Shown: positions 1 through 5,257 of the stretch, in pieces
Layout: each line of letters opens with the position of its first letter
How positions within the stretch are numbered: position 1 is the first letter of the stretch
Assembly: GCA_030149625.1 (NCBI GenBank)
Contig: JASLHP010000118.1
Span: 1 to 5,257, forward strand
Direction: 5' to 3'
Source: Solirubrobacteraceae bacterium
Lineage (GTDB): Bacteria > Actinomycetota > Thermoleophilia > Solirubrobacterales > Solirubrobacteraceae
Length of the DNA: 5,257 bases
Notes under the pieces: generated by a model
The model's input: only the letters and a program-made list of their open reading frames with translations
Database searches by the model: none
What the model was told of the DNA's origin: nothing
Position numbers and translations under genes: made by a program

Positions 1-1
1 C

Positions 2-568
2 CCGCAGCCGCAGAACCCGCGGCTGAGCATCGAAGCGTCAGCCGACCCGCTCGTCTACGGGCAGTCGGTGACGATCAGGGGCGTCGCGGCCGGCGCGGCG
101 AGCCAGTCCGTCACGCTGCTCGCGCGGACCGGCGTGGGTTCGTTCGCGGAAGTCACGAAAGCCACCACTGGCACGAACGGCGAATACGCGTTCACCGTGA
201 CGCCGCCGCAGAGCACCTACTATCGCGTGAGCGACGCTGGCGCCCAGTCCACGACGCTGCTCGATGGCGTCGGCTTCGCGCTGACGAGCGAAGCGGCTCC
301 AAGCAGCATCGAATCCGGGCAGCCGCTCACGCTCACGGGCACGTTGAGCCCGGCGACAGCCGGACAGCTCGTGTACCTCGAACGCGAGTATCCCTCCGGG
401 GTCGGCTTTCACGCGATCGGCAGCGGCACCGTGGACTCGAGCTCCGCGTACACGATCGAACACGCCTTCGCGACGCGCGGCGTGGCCGTGTTGAGGATCA
501 GGGTCCTCGGCGACGGTCAGTTGCAGGAAAGCGCGAGCGCGCCGTTCACCATCAGCATCGCTGGCTAG
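2..568 (+). CDS. C-terminal part of an Ig-like repeat surface or secreted protein (5' partial)
   Basis: The frame is open from the first bases of the window, so the true start lies upstream; a GTG at 68 falls inside a domain and is not a believable start. The 188 visible residues hold two tandem beta-sandwich-like repeats, at about residues 8-90 and 91-188. Each opens with a similar pattern: LSIEASADPLVYGQSVTIRG in the first, and ALTSEAAPSSIESGQPLTLT in the second. Both continue through alternating hydrophobic strands (SVTLLAR, then LVYLERE) to a Tyr/Thr-rich strand (GEYAFTVTP, then SAYTIEHAF). This resembles bacterial Ig-like domains that decorate secreted or cell-wall proteins. There is no visible catalytic motif, C-terminal membrane helix or LPXTG sorting signal, so anchoring, if any, must be elsewhere. 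The TAG stop overlaps the stop of the convergent methyltransferase gene. A precise function cannot be given; a structural or adhesive extracellular role is inference. Confidence 0.75.
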   Translation, partial: PQPQNPRLSIEASADPLVYGQSVTIRGVAAGAASQSVTLLARTGVGSFAEVTKATTGTNGEYAFTVTPPQSTYYRVSDAGAQSTTLLDGVGFALTSEAAPSSIESGQPLTLTGTLSPATAGQLVYLEREYPSGVGFHAIGSGTVDSSSAYTIEHAFATRGVAVLRIRVLGDGQLQESASAPFTISIAG

Positions 569-1305
569 CGTGAAGCGGACCGCGGCCGCGCAAGCCAATT
601 CACCACGGTCGTGTTGGCGGCGAACGCCTGACGTGTGAACGGCCCGTCGCCGGTGATCGAGAACGTCTCATAGCCGAGCTCGTCGAGCAGTCCCCACACA
701 GCCCCCGGCTCCGCGCCGTACAGCGACGAAGCGATCGCGACGTGCTCGAAGATCACCAGCGGTTTCGCCCGTCCGAGCAGCGCGCGAGCGCCCTCGATCA
801 CGTCGAGCTCGGCACCCTCGACATCGATCTTGACGACAGACGGCGTGCCCTCTGTCAGTTGCTCGTCGAGCGTCGAGACGGTGACGGTTATGTATTGCGG
901 GTCGCCCCGCTCGTCGCTGACCCGCGGGCTGCGCCGCAGCCCGCTCCAGCCGTCGAGCTTCTTGAAGTGACAGAACTGCGCGACGCCGGGGCTGGCCGCG
1001 AGGGCCATCTGCCGGCATTCCACGACCGGATACGCGCGTGCAAGCTCCGCGGCGACGGCGGGAATCGGCTCGAAGGCTATGTGCCTGGCCCGCGGCGCCA
1101 AGCGCACCGCCTCGCGCAGGACCTGACCTTTGTTGGCGCCGACGTCCACGTACATGCCGTCGCTGCGCAGCGCACTCGCCAGGGCCGCCGTCATCGCAAC
1201 CTGTTCGCGCAGCGCCTCGCGGGCATCCGCGTAGAACGCGGCAAGCAGCTCCGGCCGCCCCCAGCGCCTTGACACGGCAGCCAGCGCTCGTCTCGACGGC
1301 GACAT
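565..1305 (-). CDS. FkbM-family SAM-dependent methyltransferase
   Basis: This 246-residue protein has the class I methyltransferase fold of the FkbM family, whose members O-methylate sugars or polyketides using S-adenosylmethionine. Seen directly: the SAM-binding motif I YVDVGANKGQ at residues 52-61, the acidic strand-2 motif AFEPIP at 77-82 with E79 placed to bind the SAM ribose, the family hallmark VKIDVEGAELDVIEGA at 158-173, and VIFEH at 184-188. The closing NWLAR at 236-240 also fits the family. Length is normal and the protein looks cytoplasmic, with no signal peptide. The ATG start is supported by a strong GAAAGGA ribosome binding site 7 bases upstream. The gene is divergent from the glycosyltransferase cluster and its stop overlaps that of the Ig-like gene. 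In a glycan locus the likely role is methyl decoration of a sugar hydroxyl, but the acceptor is unknown. Confidence 0.88.
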   Translation of the reverse strand: MSPSRRALAAVSRRWGRPELLAAFYADAREALREQVAMTAALASALRSDGMYVDVGANKGQVLREAVRLAPRARHIAFEPIPAVAAELARAYPVVECRQMALAASPGVAQFCHFKKLDGWSGLRRSPRVSDERGDPQYITVTVSTLDEQLTEGTPSVVKIDVEGAELDVIEGARALLGRAKPLVIFEHVAIASSLYGAEPGAVWGLLDELGYETFSITGDGPFTRQAFAANTTVVNWLARPRSASR

Positions 1306-1470
1306 CTGCTCATCCTTTCAGACACGCGCCGCGCGTCGCCAACGTGCACGCGGACACGGGTCGCACGGGCGCTCGGCGCGTGCGCGCGCCCTGGCTATGC
1401 TCTTGCGAGCCATGGTCGAGCGCAGCGGGCGAGGCATCACCATCGAGCGAGGCTCTGGCGAGCGCCTTCG
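1306..1470. other. Divergent intergenic region with two GC-rich dyads
   Basis: These 165 bases separate the minus-strand FkbM-type gene from the plus-strand glycosyltransferase gene, so promoters for both should lie here. Two inverted repeats can be seen. One is a 17-base near-palindrome at 1321-1337 (arms GACACGCG and CGCGCGTC around one central base, 7 of 8 pairs), just upstream of the FkbM ribosome site. The other is a perfect 6-base stem at 1375-1390 (GGCGCG, loop TGCG, CGCGCC). TATGCT at 1396-1401 is a weak -10 candidate for the plus strand, but no good -35 box sits at the right distance. No small ORF with a good start or RNA gene is recognisable. Short GC palindromes arise easily by chance in DNA of this composition, so a regulatory role is only possible. 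Confidence 0.4.
1313..1319 (-). promoter_or_regulatory. Ribosome binding site of the FkbM-type gene
   Basis: On the minus strand GAAAGGA lies 7 bases before the ATG at 1305. It is a near-consensus Shine-Dalgarno site and fixes this ATG as the start. The ATG formed within the downstream part of the site (1313-1311) is out of frame. Confidence 0.75.
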
Positions 1471-2664
1471 ATGCCCGCGAGCGTAACCTCGGTCCTGCTG
1501 GTCACACCGCGATGGACTCGGGACGGTGGCGTCGCGGCTCACGTGATCGCAAGCGCCGCCGCGCTCGCGCGCGGCGGCGTCGAGGTGAGCGTGCTGGCCG
1601 CGCGCATCGACGCGAGCGAGTCCGTCGCGGGTGTCAGCCTGCTGCACAGTCCTCGCCTGTTCGATCGGCAGGCGTCCTTCGCGACGAGGCTCGGCGAGGC
1701 GATGTCGCGCAAGCCGAGCGTCGTGCACCTCCACCAATTCGAGGATCCCGTCGCGGTCGCGACGCTGCGGAGGAGCGCACCGGTGCTGCTGAGCGCGCAC
1801 GGCTATCTCGCATGCACCGCGGGCGTGCACTATTTCCGGCCCGGACAGGAGTGTCAGCGCGCGCACGGATTGGGGTGCGCGCCGAGGCTGCTCGCGTGCG
1901 CGCACACCAGCGATCCACGCCAGCTGCCCGCCGCCTACGTGCAGGCGGGGCGCTCGCTGACGACCCTCAGGAGCGCCGATTTGGCGCTGTCGTACTCGAG
2001 CGCGATCGACCGACACCTGGCGATCAACGAGGTCGTACGCCGCCGCGTGATCCCGCTCTTCACGACGATGAGCCCCGTCGTGGGGTCGGGGCACGCCACC
2101 CGCCGCCGCGTCGTGTTCGCCGGGCGGATCGTGCTGCCGAAGGGGGTCGGCGTGCTCGTCCGCGCCGCGCGCGAGGTGGACGCGGAGTTCGTCGTCTGCG
2201 GAGACGGTTGGCGGCTCGAGCAGATGCGCAGGCTCGCCCGGCGGATCGGGGTCCACGAGCGGGTTCGGTTCAAGGGCTGGCTCGCGAGCGCGGCGCTCGC
2301 GCGAGAGCTCGCCGAAGCATCGGTCGTGGCGGTGCCCTCGATCTGGCCCGAGCCGTTCGGCCTCGTCGGCGTCGAGGCGTTCGCGGCGGGGCGACCGGTG
2401 GTCGCGAGCGCGACCGGCGGCGTGCGCGACTGGCTCGAGCCCGGCGTCAACGGCCTCGCGGCGAAGCCCGGTGACCCGCAGGCGCTCGCCCGCGCGCTCA
2501 GCGAGCTGCTCGAGGACCCGGCCAGACAGCAGGCGATGGGCGCCGCCGGCCGCGAGCTGGCACGCGAGCGCTTCTCCGAGGAGCGCCATGTGAGCGCTCT
2601 GCTCGACGCTTACGCAAGCGCTCGCACGAGCTGGGAGTCGACCCACGACGACGACTCGATCTAG
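1471..2664 (+). CDS. GT4-type (GT-B fold) glycosyltransferase
   Basis: This 397-residue protein has the full length and layout of a retaining GT4 glycosyltransferase, which moves a sugar from a nucleotide-sugar donor to a growing glycan or lipid-linked acceptor at the cytoplasmic side of the membrane. The N-terminal acceptor domain begins with VTPRWTRDGGVAAHV (residues 11-25), where the Gly-Gly loop is typical, followed by VVHLHQFEDP (84-93) and LLSAHGYLAC (106-115). The C-terminal donor domain shows FAGRIVLPKG (216-225), CGDGW (243-247), FKGWL (267-271) and the EX7E motif EPFGLVGVE with E294 and E302. A segment at 115-143 has four cysteines (C115, C128, C136, C143). ATG 1471 is the first possible start in this frame after the intergenic region; its ribosome site is weak (GGCGAG at 1457-1462). 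It is the first gene of the plus-strand run. Donor and acceptor sugars cannot be predicted. Confidence 0.9.
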   Translation: MPASVTSVLLVTPRWTRDGGVAAHVIASAAALARGGVEVSVLAARIDASESVAGVSLLHSPRLFDRQASFATRLGEAMSRKPSVVHLHQFEDPVAVATLRRSAPVLLSAHGYLACTAGVHYFRPGQECQRAHGLGCAPRLLACAHTSDPRQLPAAYVQAGRSLTTLRSADLALSYSSAIDRHLAINEVVRRRVIPLFTTMSPVVGSGHATRRRVVFAGRIVLPKGVGVLVRAAREVDAEFVVCGDGWRLEQMRRLARRIGVHERVRFKGWLASAALARELAEASVVAVPSIWPEPFGLVGVEAFAAGRPVVASATGGVRDWLEPGVNGLAAKPGDPQALARALSELLEDPARQQAMGAAGRELARERFSEERHVSALLDAYASARTSWESTHDDDSI

Positions 2665-2695
2665 TCTTATTGTCAATAGTGGCATTGTGTAGGGT
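2662..2695 (+). promoter_or_regulatory. AT-rich island with palindrome TATTGTCAATA; possible internal promoter or operator
   Basis: Between the glycosyltransferase stop and the sulfotransferase start the base composition changes sharply: only 10 of the 29 bases from 2662 to 2690 are G or C, in an otherwise very GC-rich window. It holds a perfect 5+1+5 palindrome TATTG-T-CAATA at 2668-2678. TATTGT (2668-2673) could act as a -10 box, or TTGTCA (2670-2675) as a -35-like box, but no well-spaced partner hexamer is present for either. AGGG at 2691-2694 is a suitable ribosome site 9 bases before the ATG at 2704. The reading as promoter or operator is inference; a simple low-GC spacer is the alternative. 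Confidence 0.35.
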
Positions 2696-2703
2696 CCTCG
2701 CCC

Positions 2704-3645
2704 ATGTCCGCAGCCGCCAGCCCCTCGACACCGCAGCCACCCGCGGCCGCTGCATCGGCGAAGCCGAAGGTCGTCTACGTGATGGGACAGGGCAAAAGCG
2801 GGAGCACGATCCTCGGCGTCGCGCTTGGCAACTGCGACGGCGTGTTCTTCGCCGGCGAGCTGTGCAGCTGGCTGATGACCTCCGGCAGGCCGATCCTCGG
2901 CGGCAGAGAGCGCACGCTGTTCTGGCGCGGTGTGCGCGAGGACGTGAGCGGCGCCGAGGAGCTGTTCGGCGGCAGGGCCTTCGAGCTCCTCGAACGTGGA
3001 CTGTCGCCGCTGCGAATCGACAAGTGGCCATCTCGGCGCCGGCTGCGCGAGCGTTATCTCGCCGTCACCGAGAAGCTCTACTGCTCGATCGCCGCGCGCG
3101 CGAACGCGACCCACATAGTCGACACCTCGCACCTGCCGCTGCGCGCGCTGCAGCTGCAGCAGCTGAGCGGAATCGACCTGTACCTCGTGTTCCTCGTGCG
3201 GCGCGCCGAGGGCATCGTCGCCTCACACACACGCCACGTCAAACGCCACGAGATCGCCGAACGGCGCGTGCGATTTGTGAAAACCAACGCCCACCTGTGG
3301 GTGACCTATCTGCTCTCTCTGCTCGTCTTCTCGCGCCACCGCGCCGACCGGCGCATGCTCGTGCATCACGAGGACTTCGTCGCCAACCCCGAAGCAATCC
3401 TGCGTGAGCTACTCCAGCTCGCGGGCTCGCAGGCGGCGCTGCCGGACCTCGCCTCGCTGAGCACCGGCATCCCCTTCCAGGGCAACGCGCTGATCCGCTC
3501 GGAGGTCGTGACCCTGAAAGCAGAGGCGGCGCCGCCGTATCGCAGCTCGCTGCTGATGCGGCTCGCCGAGCATCCGTGGCGGATGGTGCTGGCGCGGGTG
3601 GGACCCACGGCGAGGGGCGCGAGCGCGCCCATCGATCGTGGCTAG
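2704..3645 (+). CDS. Sulfotransferase (PAPS-dependent, Sulfotransfer_3-like)
   Basis: This 313-residue protein looks like a sulfotransferase that moves sulfate from PAPS to a hydroxyl of a carbohydrate or other small acceptor. Seen directly: the 5'-phosphosulfate loop GQGKSGSTIL at residues 28-37, with K31 and the small GSGST-like turn after the first beta strand (VVYVM); GELCSWL at 51-57, whose E52 sits where tyrosylprotein-type enzymes carry their acidic base; the 3'-phosphate site strand and helix at 159-177 (LVFLVRRAEGIVASHTR), with R166/R167 and S174; HHEDFVANPEAIL at 221-233; and GNALIRSE at 260-267, matching the late GN..R motif of prokaryotic members. Residues 2-20 are a disordered Ala/Pro/Ser-rich lead, not a signal peptide. 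No other start upstream of the P-loop-like motif fits better, and AGGG lies 9 bases before the ATG. Between a glycosyltransferase and a methyltransferase, a glycan acceptor is likely. Acceptor identity is unknown. Confidence 0.85.
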   Translation: MSAAASPSTPQPPAAAASAKPKVVYVMGQGKSGSTILGVALGNCDGVFFAGELCSWLMTSGRPILGGRERTLFWRGVREDVSGAEELFGGRAFELLERGLSPLRIDKWPSRRRLRERYLAVTEKLYCSIAARANATHIVDTSHLPLRALQLQQLSGIDLYLVFLVRRAEGIVASHTRHVKRHEIAERRVRFVKTNAHLWVTYLLSLLVFSRHRADRRMLVHHEDFVANPEAILRELLQLAGSQAALPDLASLSTGIPFQGNALIRSEVVTLKAEAAPPYRSSLLMRLAEHPWRMVLARVGPTARGASAPIDRG

Positions 3646-3672
3646 ATTGGTGCTCGACGCGCAACCAGCCGT

Positions 3673-3680
3673 GGAGGAGA
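3673..3680 (+). promoter_or_regulatory. Strong ribosome binding site deciding a GTG start
   Basis: GGAGGAGA ends 4 bases before the GTG at 3685. This near-perfect Shine-Dalgarno sequence is the main reason to accept the non-ATG start of the downstream methyltransferase gene. Confidence 0.75.
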
Positions 3681-3684
3681 TCGC

Positions 3685-4494
3685 GTGACGCCCGAGGAGC
3701 TCGAGCAGCGGATAGCCGACTTCACCCAATGGCAGTATCGGTTCGAGTTCGACGACGGCGTCACGACGTCGGTCCCCGACGGCAGGCTGATCAACCGTCA
3801 GGAACAGCGCCGCCGCTACTTCTTCGACGCGCTGCTGCGCGTGTACGGCGGCTCACTGGAGGGCCGCCAAGTGCTCGACCTGGGCTGTAGCGCCGGCTTC
3901 TGGTCGCTCGCGACGATCGAAGCGGGCGCCGGCTTCGTGCTCGGCATCGACGCGCGCGGCACGCCGATCGAGCAGGCGCGACTCGTGTTCGAGGCAAAGG
4001 GCATCGACCCGTCGCGCTACAGCTTCGAGCAACGCGACATCTTCGAGCGCGAGCCGAGCGGCAACTTCGACGTGGTGCTGTGCCTGTCGCTGATGAGCCA
4101 CCTCGCGAAGCCGGTCGAGCTGTTCGAGCTGATGGCAGGCACAGGTGCCGAGACGATCGTCATCGAGACCGAGCTCTCGCGCGCGCTCGGCAGCTCCTTT
4201 GCCCTCTCCAGCAGCGCCGACGGGCGCAAAGCCGTCGAGCACAAACTCGTGCTGATACCAAGCCGCGATGCGATCGTCGAGCTCGCGGACGATTTCGGCT
4301 ATCGGACGATGCCGCTGGCGCTGAACATGACCGACTACACCGGCCTGACCGACTACCGCAGGCAGCGACGCTTGGCGTTCCTCTGCTCGAAGGGCAGGCC
4401 ACTGCAGATGCTGCCGGAACAGGAGCGTTCGCTTGCACCGTGGTGGTTGAGCGGGCTGGACCCGCGTCGCGCGCTACAGCGACTGCGCGGCTGA
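3685..4494 (+). CDS. Class I SAM-dependent methyltransferase
   Basis: This 269-residue protein is a Rossmann-fold methyltransferase, acceptor unknown. Motif I is VLDLGCSAGFWS at residues 63-74. The acidic residue that binds the SAM ribose is D89 in GIDARG, D118 in QRDIFE is placed near the adenine, and the motif after strand 4 is FDVVLCLSLMSHLAKPVE at 128-145. The lead region of about 60 residues (with WQYRFEFDDG and INRQEQRRRYFFDALL) before motif I recalls the general layout of CmoB-like/DUF1698 methyltransferases, but CmoB-specific function is not implied. After the core, residues 160-260 form a family-specific cap without a motif I recognise. The GTG start is fixed by GGAGGAGA. The gene begins 39 bases after the sulfotransferase and ends 10 bases before the next glycosyltransferase gene, which suggests cotranscription. 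Methylation of a sugar or of a glycan terminus is the contextual guess. Confidence 0.85.
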   Translation: MTPEELEQRIADFTQWQYRFEFDDGVTTSVPDGRLINRQEQRRRYFFDALLRVYGGSLEGRQVLDLGCSAGFWSLATIEAGAGFVLGIDARGTPIEQARLVFEAKGIDPSRYSFEQRDIFEREPSGNFDVVLCLSLMSHLAKPVELFELMAGTGAETIVIETELSRALGSSFALSSSADGRKAVEHKLVLIPSRDAIVELADDFGYRTMPLALNMTDYTGLTDYRRQRRLAFLCSKGRPLQMLPEQERSLAPWWLSGLDPRRALQRLRG

Positions 4495-4504
4495 GCCGAT
4501 CGAG

Positions 4505-5257
4505 ATGGCGCACGAGGCGGGACGACCGGCGTTGCTGTGCATCTCGCCGTCGTTCGCACCGGAGACGACGCCGACGGCGATCCGCGCGAGCAAGCTGCTC
4601 GAGCAGCTGAGCGCGACCTGGGAGGTTACCGTGCTGACGGCGTCCGGCGGGCCGCAGCCGAGCCGGCGCGTGCGTGTCGAGGTCGTGCCGAGCCGGCGCC
4701 CGAGCGGCCTCCTGGCGCTGCTCACGCGGCTGCGCATGAGCAGGCTGGCGGAGCTGTTCGTGTGGCCGGATGAGTCGATCTTCTGGGTGCTGCCCGCGCT
4801 TCGCGCCGCGCGGCGCCTCGTCCGCGAGACGCGGCCGCGGGCGATCGTCGTGTTCATGATGCCCTACTCGGGCGGGCTCGCGGGCGTCGCCGTCAGCCGC
4901 CTCGCCAGACTGCCGTTGATCCTCAACCTCGACGACTCGCCCACATGCACCGACATGCACCCGCACTTCCCCACACGCCTCCACTACTCGCTCGCCAAAG
5001 CGCTCGAGGACTACTACGTGCGGCGCGCGGACGCGGTCGTGTACGTGTCGCAGACGAACCTCGACGCGGTCGCCTCACGCCAGCCGCAAGATGCGCGCGA
5101 CAAGCTGCACCTCGTTCGCTACGGCGCCGAGGCCGCCGACACCAGCGCGCACGCCGACACCAGCGCGCACGCCGACACCAGCGCGCACGCCGACACCAGC
5201 GCGCACGCCGACACGGATGCAGACTATTGTCTGCATCCGTGTCGGCGTGCGCGCTGG
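4505..5257 (+). CDS. N-terminal half of a GT4-like glycosyltransferase (3' partial, repeat-bearing tail)
   Basis: The frame opens at ATG 4505, the first start after an in-frame stop at 4448, and stays open to the last base, giving 251 codons. Residues 8-46 (PALLCISPSFAPETTPTAIR, then a helix and WEVTVLTA) match the first beta-alpha unit of GT4 enzymes that begin with a PPE-like loop. PYSGGLAGVAVSRLARLP (120-137) and LILNLDDSP (138-146) resemble the acceptor-domain core, where related enzymes carry a D-x-R/D-D motif. ALEDYYVRRADAVVYVSQ (166-183) is the usual helix and strand before the interdomain linker, and LVRYGAE (203-209) corresponds to the linker motif. From residue 211 the protein is ADTSAH repeats and then a low-complexity end that does not look like a glycosyltransferase. 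The donor domain with EX7E is missing. No clear ribosome site precedes the ATG; the 10-base gap suggests translation coupled to the methyltransferase gene. Residues after about 238 are probably not genuine. Confidence 0.75.
   Translation, partial: MAHEAGRPALLCISPSFAPETTPTAIRASKLLEQLSATWEVTVLTASGGPQPSRRVRVEVVPSRRPSGLLALLTRLRMSRLAELFVWPDESIFWVLPALRAARRLVRETRPRAIVVFMMPYSGGLAGVAVSRLARLPLILNLDDSPTCTDMHPHFPTRLHYSLAKALEDYYVRRADAVVYVSQTNLDAVASRQPQDARDKLHLVRYGAEAADTSAHADTSAHADTSAHADTSAHADTDADYCLHPCRRARW
5135..5214 (+). repeat. Tandem repeat, 18-base unit, about 4.4 copies
   Basis: The unit GCCGACACCAGCGCGCAC occurs four times without a mismatch at 5135-5152, 5153-5170, 5171-5188 and 5189-5206. A fifth copy keeps only its first 8 bases (5207-5214). 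The unit is a multiple of three, so copy changes would keep the reading frame; each encodes Ala-Asp-Thr-Ser-Ala-His. The array starts directly after the interdomain-linker region of the glycosyltransferase. Perfect identity between copies means recent expansion or an assembly error. Confidence 0.95.
5196..5257. repeat. Perfect 29-base inverted repeat with 4-base loop at the window end
   Basis: The left arm 5196-5224 and the right arm 5229-5257 are exact reverse complements over 29 bases, separated by the loop TATT (5225-5228). The left arm contains the end of the last complete 18-base unit, the partial fifth copy and GGATGCAGAC; the right arm reads the same back into the array. The symmetry runs to the final base, so the palindrome may continue outside. 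There is no run of T after the stem and it lies inside an open frame, so it does not look like an intrinsic terminator. A fold-back artefact at a contig end is the simplest explanation. Confidence 0.95.

Noticed and set aside
1038..2474. 478-residue open frame on the plus strand across the divergent region and the first glycosyltransferase
   Set aside because: It overlaps two genes with clear motifs in other frames, and its product is almost all Arg, Ala, Gly and Pro without any domain.
1318..3132. 604-residue open frame on the minus strand, antisense to the glycosyltransferase and sulfotransferase genes
   Set aside because: It is a shadow of the high third-position GC of the true genes. The protein is Arg/Ala/His-rich low complexity, spans two genes and their gap, and shows no family motif.
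4160..4984. 274-residue minus-strand frame over the end of the methyltransferase and the last glycosyltransferase
   Set aside because: Antisense shadow: no recognisable motif and Arg/Ala-rich, while the plus strand has coherent enzyme sequence.
5225..5231. TATTGTC shared by the hairpin loop and the AT-rich palindrome at 2668-2674
   Set aside because: Seven bases shared once is compatible with chance, and the rest of the two sites does not match.
5207..5246. Intrinsic transcription terminator
   Set aside because: The stem is strong but no T-run follows, and it sits in an open frame and belongs to a longer fold-back that reaches the window edge.
5135..5257. CRISPR array or similar repeat-spacer system
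   Set aside because: The copies are directly adjacent with no spacers, the unit is only 18 bases and it is in frame with a coding sequence.
5196..5257. Terminal inverted repeat of an insertion sequence
   Set aside because: There is no transposase gene, target duplication or second copy of the arm elsewhere in the window; the arms face each other across 4 bases only.

Overview
The window is high-GC bacterial DNA with tightly packed genes, strong G/C bias at third codon positions (which produces many long antisense shadow frames), GTG as well as ATG starts, and short gaps. The style and the protein set suggest an actinobacterium, possibly of the Thermoleophilia/Solirubrobacterales type. That placement is inference from style, not from a marker gene.

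Layout from left to right: (1) the C-terminal end of a probable exported protein with two tandem Ig-like beta-sandwich repeats, + strand, its start lying outside the window; (2) an FkbM-family SAM methyltransferase on the - strand, whose stop codon overlaps that of gene 1 within a shared CTAG; (3) a 165-base divergent intergenic region; (4) a + strand run of four genes: a complete GT4 (GT-B fold) glycosyltransferase, a sulfotransferase of the PAPS-dependent type, a class I SAM methyltransferase, and the N-terminal half of a second GT4-like glycosyltransferase. The gaps in this run are 39, 39 and 10 bases. A small AT-rich island before the sulfotransferase gene may carry an internal promoter.

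Taken together, genes 2 to 6 look like part of a surface-glycan (exopolysaccharide, capsule or glycolipid) locus. Two glycosyltransferases would build the sugar chain, and one sulfotransferase and two methyltransferases would decorate it. No polymerase, flippase, nucleotide-sugar or PAPS-synthesis gene is visible, so the product cannot be named.

The right end is the most unusual part. The last glycosyltransferase runs into about 4.4 perfect copies of an 18-base repeat (ADTSAH in protein) at about the place where the second GT-B domain should begin. The sequence then folds back on itself in a perfect 29-base inverted repeat with a 4-base loop that reaches the last base of the window. This may be real repeat biology, but a fold-back or assembly artefact at a contig end is the leading explanation. 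I do not see a convincing new defence, mobile or RNA system here.
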